Positions 25,720 to 37,700 of a stretch of 64,000 nucleotides of DNA are shown piece after piece (position 1 is the stretch's first letter; every line of letters begins with the position of its first letter). The notes under the pieces were generated by a model, which saw only the letters and a list, made by a program, of their open reading frames with translations, was not told the origin of the DNA and did not search any database. Source of the DNA: Hankyongella sp964404985 (GTDB lineage Bacteria > Pseudomonadota > Alphaproteobacteria > Sphingomonadales > Sphingomonadaceae); NCBI GenBank assembly GCA_964404985.1, contig CAYOMD010000001.1, positions 186,001-250,000 of the forward strand. The letters run 5' to 3'. Made by a program: the position numbers and the translations under genes.

Positions 25720-28700
25720 ATGACGAGCCATCATACGCCGGGTCTTCCGACCAGAACCGCCACTGTCTGGCGCAATCACCTCCTGATCGGGGCCTGTGTG
25801 CTGGCGCTCTGTGCACCGCATGCGGCTTTTGCGCAGTCGGCGGCGGCCCTGCGGTCGTCTGCGGCTGCGGCACGCGGCCAGGCGACGGTTGCGGCGCAGA
25901 CGGCGGCGCTTGCGCGCCCCGGCGCGCCGGTCGGCCGGGGTGCACAATCTGCGGCGGCTCTTCGCGCCTCAACGAACGCGGCGCGGGTCTCAAGGGCAGT
26001 GGCTGCGCGGTCGACAGCCAACGAGATGGCGCGCCAGGCAGCCCTGAGCATGATGTCCACCGTCCAGAACGGACTGGCCGTGGGTGGCCTGAACCCGGTC
26101 GCCAACGGGGTCCGGATTGAGAATATCCCGCTCGACACCCCGGGTCTCAATCTCTGGCATGGCGCCAACGCCCCGACGCAGACGACGGCAAACGGCCAGA
26201 CAACCGTGACGGTCAAGCAGACCGAGCAGCGGGCAGTTCTGTCCTGGGAGACCTTCAATGTTGGGCGAGAGACCACGCTGGTATTCGACCAGAAGCAGGA
26301 CGGCGTGGCGCAGCAAAGCTGGATCGCACTCAACCGGGTGGTCGGGCAACTTGACCCCTTGACCGGCCGGCGCGATCCGAGCCGGGGGGCGGACCCGAGC
26401 CGGATTGCCGGGCAGATTCAGGCGGATGGCACCGTCATCATCATCAACCAGAACGGCGTGATGTTCACCCCGACTGGCAGGGTCACGGCACAATCCGCGA
26501 TTGCGACCAGCCTGGAGATATCCTCGCCGCCGACAGCGTCGTCCGGCCGCTCGGTCAACGACCAGTTGCGGGCGGGGAGCGCGGCCTTCATCCGCGACGG
26601 CCTGCTGCGCAATGATACGGAAATTCAAAGGGTGTTGCCGGGGCAAACTTTTGCTGGCGGCCCGGCGATTGCGCGGCTCGGTGCGCAATTTACATCGACT
26701 CTGGACGGTCCTTTACAGAACTCGGGCACAATAGAAGATCGAGTTGAAGGTGCGGTAACGGTCGAAGCCGGTGCAGACTTGGCAACTGGCGACGGCGGAT
26801 ACCTCATTCTCGCTGCACCGACTGTCAGCAACGCGGGCGTGCTCCGGGCAACCAACGGCAGTGTCAGTCTCGTGGCCGGCAAAGAGGTTGTTTTGCGTGC
26901 CGCGACCGGTGCTGGCAACGCTGGCGATCCCAATATTCGTGGTATCGTTGCCTATAGCCCAATAATTAGCCAGCATATCCTGCGTGAAACAGTCGCTCAG
27001 CCTGCCAACGTCGTGAGTGGTGCCTTTACTGCGACCAACACAGGACTGATACAAAGTACACGCGGTTATTTATCCATCATTGCCGGTGTTAACAATTTCC
27101 AGGCGCTGCAGCGCAACCCGGCCGGAGTAGTGGTCGACGCGAATGGCAACCCGGTAACTGGAAATGCTGTACCGGCAACAATGTCCGGCACATCAGCCGG
27201 GGAGGTGTTGAATAGCGGCATCCTTCTTGCCAGTACCAGCGTGGCGCGCAACGGCTTTATTGACCTTGTTGGCGGCAGGATCACTCTTTCGGCGTTCCCC
27301 AACGGCAGCACGGTCGCCAACCAGGATTTGGGCATTGTCGCCGTCCTCCCCGATGACAATGGCGGAACGGTACCGAACTCCCCCGATGTGGTCGCGGATT
27401 TCCGGGTATCACGGGTAAGCCTTACGGCCACGCTCGCTTTCAACGACAGTGCCGACGAAAGGGTGGTGAGCACCGGGGGTGACTTCGAACTGCTGGCGGA
27501 CACGCTGGTCTACGCGCCCGGCGGGGATGTGGTGGTCGGTGGCGGCGACCCGCGCCAGCCGCTAGGGACTGCTGCATTTGCCGACCGGATTTTCATCGAT
27601 ACCGGCGCTGCCATCGATGTGAGTGGCGTGCAGGACCTGGTGGTCCCGGCGTCGCGCAACAGCGTGCGTATCCGGCCGGTCACACGGAACGAACTGCGCG
27701 ATACCCCGGATTACCGGGAGGGTTTCCTGCGCGGTGCCACCGTGCTGGTCGATCCGCGCCTGTCCGGCGTGCGGGAGGATGGTGTCGCCTGGATCGGCTC
27801 GCCGCTGGTCGAGGCCGGCAGTTTTGCCCAGCAGGTCGGCGTGACCTCAGGGGAACTGCTGACTCGCGGCGGGACCATCAGCCTCGGGACGGCCGTTAAT
27901 GCATCGCTGGCAGCGCCGTCAACTTCGCAACTTGTCATCAAGCCGGGGGCAACCCTTGATGTGTCGGGCGGCTTTGTGCGCTACGAGGCCGGTCTGGTGC
28001 AGACCAGCCGATTGGTCACCGCATCCGGGCAGATCGTCGATATCGGGGTCGCGGACCCGAACGAACAGTATGTCAGCCTCCTCCAGCCCAGCGTGGAGAG
28101 TCAGGACCGTTTTGGTGTCCAGCAACGCTTCACCAACCCGCTGGCGACCGGTTCACGCTTTGTCGAAGAATTCATCGAAGGCCGCGATGCGGGTGCTATC
28201 CTCATCCAGGCACAATCGGCGGCCCTCGACGGGAATTTCTTCGGGGCTGTCACCACCGGGTCCCGGCAGATTGCCGACTCCAGCCCACGCTCGGCCAGTT
28301 CCAGTATTCGCAACGATGTCCGCCGCCTGCAAGTCGTAGGCTCCGAGCTGCCTGCTGGCGGACTGTTCAGTTTCGAGTCGTTCGGCAACGCAGCGGGGGG
28401 GGGAATCTCCGGGACTGTCGTCGCACCGGGTGGCGGGGATATTCTCATCAGCCGTGACTATGTGCGGCTTGCCGCCAGTGCGACGATAGTGCCCGCGGCC
28501 CGCCTGGGCACAGTGCAGCTCGACAGTGACCTTTTTGGAGATGGTGGCTTTGCACAGACCACGCTGGTCACCAGCGGGGCGATTGCGATTGCGCAAGGGG
28601 CCACTGTGACTCTGCAGAATGGCGGGGCGTTCACAGCACTCGCTGGCCGTACCATCAGTATCGCTGAGGGCGCTGGTATCAGGGTGCAGTCCGGCCTCAT

Positions 28701-31700
28701 CGACCTTGAGACCTTCGCCAGCCGGCAGGGGTCCAGTTTCTCCAACGGTGACGATACGCTCACTGACACGTCGTTCGACATCCGCGTCGATGGCACGCTG
28801 TCGGTCAAAGGGCGCTGGGTCAACGATTTCGGGGTGACAGACCTGCTGGCGCGTGGTGGCTCCGCCTATCTCGACGGTGGCAGCATTTCGCTGATGGTCG
28901 CCAGCCGTATCCAGGAGCCATCAGCTGACCCCACGACCGTCATCGACAGAAGCGGCAGTATCCTGATCAATTCTTCGGCCATCCTGGACCTCTCGGGCGG
29001 CGGGTATATTGATCCCGAAGGGGATTTTACCCTGAACTCCCGTGGCGGTGATTTGACCTTGCGGAATTCCACAGTCTACTTCGGCCTAGGGGGTGGCAGA
29101 GATGCTAGTGGCCAATTAATTGATGTCGGCAATGATTTCCGTCTTCGCGCGTTGCTTCGCCCTGCAGTAACACCACTTAACAACTTAAACGGAAACCCGG
29201 TCAATCCCTCTGAAGTTGCCGCACAAGTCAATATCGATGCTGAAGCCCAAATTCGTGGCCATGGTTTTGCTGGCGGCGGCACGTTTGCACTGACGACGCC
29301 GGCGTTGAGCCTGCTTTCGCGTGAAGATTATGATGATCTTTATGAGGACGGTGGGTTTACCGGTCCGGGCACGGTCCTGCCGCTGGACTTTATTGCATCC
29401 TTCGGTTTCGCATCCTACGACGTCACCGTCTACAAAACGCGCATTTTTGAAAACCCGCTAGAAACGCGTGACGGACGGACTGCCGGTGGCTTCAATGCGC
29501 TGCTGGATACGGAAATTGTCCGCCTGGGTGAAGGCCAGACATTACGCCTGGAACAAGCCCGCTTCTCGCCGTTCCTGACCAATGACCAGGTTTTGAGATT
29601 GCGCGGCGGCGCGCAAGGGGCAGAGCAGGCCGGCGTACAGACCGGCGCGGACCTCTACAGTGATGCTGTTGCTGCTTTCCTGCGCCCGACACTGGCTGCG
29701 AACAGTTTTGACCAGTTGCCGGTGAGCCTGACCCTGGGCGGACTGACGGAACTTGTTGTCGAGTCAGGGGCAACCGTCACCGGGGCGGCGAATGCACGCC
29801 TGACGGCTGCAAAAATCAAGGTTGCGGACGGAGGGCTTATCCGGCTTCCGGGCGGCAGCGTGACCCTTGATGAGCGCTTGCCCACAGCTTTTGCAAACGC
29901 GAATGCCATTGGCATCCGGAATCTGTCCGACATTCTGACGCCGACCGTCAATGCCGATGGCGAAACCATCTATATTGAAGAAGATCCCTCGACCCTGGAT
30001 GGATCCCTCAGAAATGTTGATGTCGTCAATCGCGAAATCCCGATCTATTTCATCGGTGACGTTGATCAAGCTGATGCCATAGATATTGAATCTGGCGGGA
30101 TCCTGGACTTGTCCGGGGTAAGCCTGCGGAATCCGCGTGCTGAGGCCAACCCCTTCAACAATCTTCTGCTAAGAACGGGCCGTGTTGTCTCCGGTGGCTC
30201 ATTGGTGGCGGAGCCATTTACTTTACAAGTAACTTTCAGAGATATATTCTCGTTTTCTGATATAAATCCAATTCTGCTGATCACAGGCAATGTAAATAGC
30301 AATACTACCAATAATGGCGGTGCTGATCGTCTTGGGCGCTCGGCTATTCTGTCGGAAGGCGCAGTGCTGGACTTGTCGGGTGTCTCGGATACTTATGACC
30401 AACTGGATGCAGCGGGGCGCTATATTGCATCCCGCCAATGGAGCGCCGCCGGTAACCTGACCCTCAACGCTGGCAGTCGCATCACCGGCGCTGATATTCG
30501 CGCCAGAGGCGGAGACACTGCGGCGCAGGACGGCACCCTCCTGATCCGGCAAGCTAATCCTCTCGCAGCCAGCGTCACGACGCTGGTGAACCTCGATCTG
30601 GATATCCCCACAGCACCGGTCGGGGCCATTTCCGCCGAGACGATCAACGCTGCAGGTTTCGAGACCCTGGAAGTGCAGGGTGCCCTAAGCACGATTGGCG
30701 ACGTCGACCTGTCGCTCGGGCGCAGTTTCATCCTGAGCAACTTGCCGACAAACACAAATGTGTTCACGGCACCGTCGATTTCGGTCAGCGGGAATCTTGC
30801 CATCGACGCGCCGTACGTGCGGCTGCAATCCTCCGACCAGCGGGAGTCGCCCGGAGCGCTCGTGGTCGATCAAGTCACCAATACTTTCACGGTAAACGCG
30901 GATGCAATCGACCTGGTCGGCTCGATCTCGCTCGGTAACACTCTCGACCGTGTGAGTCTGGCCGCGACTGGCGACGTGCGCCTGATCGGCGTCGCCGAGC
31001 GCGCGGTCCTGACCGGCAGTGCGACCCAGAGAGCCGACAGAGACGCAACGACTCTGGAAGGTGCCTTCATCGTCCCGGGTGACCTGACCATTACCGCCGT
31101 GCAGGTTTATCCCGCGACCGGCACGACCTTCCTCATCGGTTCGACGGCCGATACCGGCTCCGTCACCTTCGCGCGTGCGTCGGATACTGCACCGCTTGCG
31201 CCCTATTCTGCTGGCGGCAAGCTCTCGGTGTTCGCCGCCGCCATCACGCAGAACGGCATCTTGCGGGCACCGCTCGGGTCCCTGATCCTGGGTTCGGAAG
31301 CGCCACGCCGCGTGCAGGACGGAATAAACGCAGACGCTGGACTCTTTCCGGCAACACAGTCCCTGAGCATCGGCGCGGAGAGCATCACTTCGGTCTCGGC
31401 GAACGGACTGTCCATTCCGTACGGCACCACAACCGACCGGACGGAGTATTTCTTCGCGCCGACATCCGGGGGCGACTTGCGGACCCTGCCGGAGAGCCAG
31501 CTCGACCTGCGCGCAAACCTGGCACTCGCGGGCGGCAGTATCAGCATCGATGCGGGGGCGGAGGTCGATCTGCGCGGCGGCGGCGATGCCTATGGGTATG
31601 AGTTTGTCTCCGGTGTCGGCGGCTCCCGCGATGTCCTGAACAGTGTCAACACCGATGTGTTCAGCAGCAACGATTTCGACCCCGACACGGGGGTCGGCTT

Positions 31701-34700
31701 CCAGTTCCCCGACGGCCGGCAGGTTTACGCGATTGTCCCTTCCCTGCGCGATGTGCCTGTCGCACTGCAGGACCCGATCCTCTCCAACCCCAACCCGGGT
31801 GTGGATGGCACCAGCTACGATCCGCTCTATGCGGGCAGCCAGGTCGGTCGCCGCGTGTTTCTTGAGGCCGCACCGGGTCTGGCAGCCGGATGGTATACCC
31901 TGCTGCCCGCACAGTACGCGCTGCTGCCGGGCGGCTTCCGGATCGTCGAGCAGTCGAGCAATGGCATTGCCGGACAGTCGCGTCAGCTGCAGGGCGGGGC
32001 CACCCTTGTTGCTGGCCGCTATGGGCTCGGCAACAGCGAAGAGTCGCAGGTACGGGTCTTCAATGTGCAGTCGCAGCCGGTCTTCCGGCAGTCCTCGAAC
32101 CTTTCGCTGACTTCGTTCACCAGTGCCGTAGAGAGCGCCAATGCGCGGGCCGGGCGCGCTATCCCGCAATTGCCGCGTGATGCGGCCCGCCTGACCATCA
32201 ATCCGCTCAACGGGCTGCAGATCGATGCTGCGTTTCTGGCGCAGGCCGCGCAGGGTGGCCGTGGATCGCAGGTCGATATCACCGGCACCAATATTGTCAT
32301 CAGCGACACCGGGGCCGGCGGAGGCAATGCCGTTGTGGCGCTGTCGTCGCGTGCGCTCACCAATCTGAATGCCGGGAGCCTGTTCATCGGTGGCACCCGC
32401 AGCCAGAATGTTGACGGCAGCACAACCTTAGCCATCAGCGCGGACCAGATCACGCTGCAGAACAGCGCCAGTGCACCGTTATCTGCAGGGGAAATCCTGC
32501 TTGGCGTCGATGGTGCCGGCTCCTCGATCACGCTCGCGGACGGCGCGGTCATCAGGACCGATCTTGATGTTACGCTTACCGACACCAGCCCCTTCATCAT
32601 CGATGGTGCGAGCGCTGGAGTGACCGGAGAAGGTGCACTGGTGCGTGTGGCAAACGGTCCCGAGCGGGCTGTGCAACGTCTGAATGTCGAGACCATTGCC
32701 AACCCTGCCATGCGACCAGGCCTGAATGCCGGGCTGGCGACTCTGGACGGTACCTCGGTAGCCTTGCTCTCCACCGGCACCCTCGTGCTGGATCCGTTGC
32801 TGGATATCGCGACTGACAATCTTTCGGTCGGAGCCGGAGCCATTGAGCTCATTGCCGATGCCGGTCAGACACCGACGGTAGGACGCCTCAGCTTGACGCC
32901 GGAGCTTCTGCAGTTGCTGGCCAACACCCAGAGCCTGACTCTCAGCAGCCTCAACCCCATCGGGATTTTTGCCGGATCATACAGCTTTGGCACCCTCACG
33001 CTCGATGCGCCTTCGCTGGCTCTCGAAGGGACCGGTGATGTTGCGTTGAATGTTACCGATCTATCCTTGCAAAACAGCACCCTGGTTGCGGCTGCGCCGG
33101 TTGCACCGGCCAGTGGTGCCAACCTTCGCGTAACCTCGCGCGACCTGTCCCTGAACGACGGGCCGATCAGTCTCGCCGGCTTTGAAGTTGTGACACTGGC
33201 CGCGACGGGCGGTATCTTCTATCAGGGCGAGGGAGCACTCAGTGCGGAGACGGCGGCGCTCAGCATCGCGACGCCGCTTATCGTCGACCGGGCGGTGGAT
33301 ATCCCAATCGGAGAAGCGGCATCTACCATTGACTATGCCGTGACTACGGCTGGGGCCCTCTCCATCACCGGCAGCGCTGGTGTAAGTGCGACCCTGCCGG
33401 AGGGGACTCCGGGTGCACGTCTGGCACTGAATGCGGCTACTATCTCCATCGAAAATACCGATATTCGCGCGACAGCGGGCAGCTTGCAGGTCCAGGCAAA
33501 TGCCGGTGATGTTTTGGTGTCGGGCGATGCAACGCTGGCGGCCCCAAGCTTCACACGTGTGTTCGGCGACGCGCAGGATCCGTTCCGCGTCTCGGCGCCG
33601 GGCGGATTGATCGCCGTCGAGGCGCAAGATGCAATCAGCCTTGCTGCCGGTGTCACGCTGAACATCGGCGGCGGCGAGCAGGGGCTTGGCCGGGCTGGCA
33701 TGCTCTCCCTTGTGGCCGGTGGCGTGATCGACGGCTTTGCCGGTGCGACCATCCTGGCCGATGCGCCCGAGAGAGGGGCCGCATTGCGGCTTCGGCAGGC
33801 GAACAGCTTTGACCTTGGCGCATTCGCATCCAGCATTGGTAGCGCCTTCACGGGCGAGATCGATATTGAGTCGGGTGCGGGCGACCTTGCGCTCGCAAGC
33901 GGACAGGGGCTGAGGGCACGCGATATCCGCCTGGTCGCCAATGGCGGAGCGGTCTCTGTCGCCGGGACACTCGATGCGTCCGGCCTCGACCGCGAAACCA
34001 TCGACTCCGTGTTGGCGGCAGATGCTGACAATGTGAGCGGCGGCAGCATCACCCTTTACGGCAACAATGGCTTGACCCTTGCTGCTACGGCGCGGCTGGA
34101 TGCCCACACCGACGGTTACAAGATTACCGACGAACGCCGGGCACGCGGCGGTGATGTGACTCTGGGGGTCGGCGCAGACGATGCCAGCCTGCGGATTGAC
34201 AGTGGCGCGACAATTGATGTGACCGCGCGCCGCAGTGGCAACCGCCTGGTGCCGCAGTTGCGCAACGGCGTGACGTTCTACACCTTTGTGGAGGCGGACC
34301 AGGGCGGGACGGTTAACCTGAGAGCGCCGATCATCGAGCAGGCGGGTTCTGATAGCATCAATGTTACAGCGGCGGGCCAGATTCTGGGCGCGCGCGCCGT
34401 CCGGTTGGAAGCGTTCAAGCGCTACGACCTGCAGGCCATTGCCGATGGTGGTGCGTTTGCAGGAGTTACCCGCAGCGGCAATACCATTACCCTCGATGTC
34501 CGCACCGACCTTGACCCGACCGGCCTCGATGGCACGCGAACGTCGACCGGCGGCATCAACTTCCTGGGCGACAGCGGGGCGGGGACGATTATCGATTTCG
34601 TCCAGAACTTTGATATCGGCGCAGCCGGCGGGTTATCGGGCCTGCAGGCGACCGGCGTATTCGAGGCAGCACCCGGCGTTGACCTGGCGTATGGCGGCAG

Positions 34701-37700
34701 TATCACGCTGGCCTCGAACTGGAACCTTGGGGCGGCCTCGCTCGATATCCTGGGGGCGTCAGCCGACCGGGGCGAGGCGCTGGTTGATATCTGGCAAAGC
34801 CCATCGCTCAACCGATACTTCATCCAGAACGGTGCCGAGGGCGAGCTGCTGCGTGACTATGCCACCTTCCTGTACCGGGTGGGCGGCGATGTGCTGGGGG
34901 CGGCACCCTCCATCAGCGTCCTGGCGGGTGGCGATCTGGATATTCGCGGCAGCATCACTGACGGCCTCTTCAACTTCCGCAACCAGAGTGACACGGCATT
35001 CCGGCAGGTAAGCCTTGGCGGCGCGCCTCAAACTGGCTCACCGCGCCTGGTTGATGCGGCATTTGCGACGCGCCGCGAGACGGTGACGATCAATAGTCAG
35101 CCAGTCGAGCAAGTTGTTGTCGAGTTTGGCAGCAGTGCTGCAACCCAGGTCAATCCGCTGGCCCCATACTCGATGGACGCCAACAGCGCCGCGGCCACGG
35201 GCAACGATCCGCTGGAAAGTGCCGAAGTCTTCCCGCTGGTTGATGGTGCTGCACCAGGGTCAGCGTCGATCCGGCTGACGGCAGGCGCACTCGGTAGCAA
35301 CGATCCAGCGTCAACCCGCACCACCAGTGCCGCCGACCTGCGGATCGGCTTCGACAGCCAGTACAGCTATTCGCGCGGTGGAGTTGTCTCGACCCAATTC
35401 TCCGATAACATCGCATTTGTACTGGCAACAAATCCGTCGCTGAATGGGCAGGAGAGCGTTGTTTCGGCATCCGACTGGCTCCAGGGGGTCCTTGCGACCT
35501 TTGAGGGCGTCTCGACGGGGACCAGAACATCCTTGACGTTCGGCCCGCAGAACCCTGCCTTGAGCAATTTGCGCCAGGCTGCGACCAGCTTCTTCACCGC
35601 CGATGAACTGGTCATCAGCGGTGGGGTCTTGCAGTCGGTGACCACAACAGTGGGGCGGGCTTCGGATTTTCTGCGCGCGGCAGCGGATGGATTTGGCACC
35701 AGTCTTGCCGCCGCCGGGTCCGGGTTTACTGCCCAGAACCTCACGACGATCTCCAACGCGCAGCAGACGGTCGCGGTGCGCGGCCAGGTTCGTACGGGCA
35801 CGGGCACGATCAGCCTTGCGGCGTCAGACGATATCGACCTGCGCACTCTGGACGCCAACGGTGATGCGGTGCGGCGGGTGCGAACCACGCAAGCCTCCTC
35901 GCCCAATGGTAGCCTGGTTGGCTCCACACCAGTTTACTCCGCCGGCGCACGTATTAATGCGCAGGCCACGACCGCGCAGGATGTCTTGACCGGCGTTGCG
36001 CGCACTGTCGCTCTGGTCGCTGGTCAGACCGAGAGTTTTGCGACGATTTTTGAACGCGCCCGGCCATATGGCGCAACCGGGTTTTCGTTGCCTGGTATTC
36101 CGGTCAACGTCACGCCATCTCTCCAGAGTGTTGACAGCCTGCTGGCGCTTGAGGGTGGCGGGGATGTCTCGATTGTTGCCGGCGGCTCGCTGCTGGCACA
36201 GCGCGATGATTTCGGTCGTCAGATTGATGGCAGCGCGACAACGCCATGGCAGGTCATCAATCTCGGTGCCAATAACAATTCTGCTCCTGTGCGCATCCGG
36301 ATTTCTGCTGCCAATGTGGCTGAAGCTATCGGCACGCTCGGCGGTGGCACCGTCAGGGTCAAATTGGACGGCGTGCTCTCTGATGCAACACTGGTCTCCG
36401 CGGGGAGCGTATCGCAACTTGATGTGACCGGTGGCGGTGCCGAGCTTGCGCCGACGCTGGGACTGCAGTTCGGCGGCGGCGGCGATATCGCGGTTTCTGC
36501 ATTCGGCGATATTCAACGCGGCCTGTTCGATGTTGGCGGCAGCGAAGCCACGATCACGACCTATGGCGATATTCTCGGTATCGACAGCCTGCGCACGGCA
36601 ATAAGCGGGGGTCAGCAGGCTAACATCAATTTTGGCGCATCGGTCCGTAGTGCTACTGCAAGCGTCGATATCAGCGCCACCGGATCGGCCCGGTTTGCGG
36701 GTCTTGGCAACAACAGCTTTCTCTACACCGAGGCGAGCGGGGTCAGCATCCTTGCCAACGGATCGATAGACATCGTGCCCGAAGGCGATGTTCTGAACAC
36801 TGTTATCGCGGGCAGTTTGATACGCACGACGCTGCCAGGCTCCATCGATGTGACATCGCTTGCCGGGCAGCTCAGCTTCTATGACGGGGCGTCCCTGTTA
36901 CTTGGCAACCTGGATCGCGTGGCGTTCCTGTACCCCAGCCGCGAGGGGCGATTGCGGCTTCTGGCCGAGGGTACCCTGAGTGCCAGCGCCATCGCCATGA
37001 GTGATGCAGACATCGGCGGTTTCAATGGCCCGCTTTCAGGTCTTGGGTCTTTGGGTATTCAGACTCCATCTCTGGTCACGCCCGAGGATTTTCCGCCGTT
37101 TGCCCTGGGTGCCTCCCGGTCGGAACTGACCCGGTTCCACAATGCGATCCCAACCCATAGCAACAACCCCGAGCCGGTACGTATTGCCTCGGGCGGCGAT
37201 CTGCTGAACCTGTCGCTCAACCTGCCCAAGCAGGCGCGGGTGTCGGCGGCGCGCGACATTGTGAACATCATCTATGTCGGGCAGAATATTAACCGCAATG
37301 ACACCACACGCATCGTTGCCGGTCGGGATTTGACGGCCACTGTGGAACTGAGAAATGCGAATCAAGGCACTGATGCCGTAAGCCTGAACAGGACTCAGCC
37401 GACTGTGCTCGGCAACAGCATCGTCCTTGGCGGGCCCGGGAGCCTGATCGTCGAGGCTGGACGGGATGCCGGACCATTCCTCAATTCCGCTGTGGCAACG
37501 CAGCTCACGCGGCCACTTGGTAACCAAAGTGAAACCGTCACTATTCCAGGCGGTCTCCTGACGGTCGGAAATGAACAGAACCCGTTCCTGAGTGAGGAGG
37601 GTGCCAGCCTGACCCTGTCGTTCGGGGTGGCGAACGGTGCCGATTTCACGGGCCTGCGCGATGCCTATGTCAATGCCGACACAAGCTTCCTGGCGGAGCT

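Noticed and set aside
30685..32169. 494-codon minus-strand frame within tpsA
   Set aside because: Antisense shadow; no start signal or domain.
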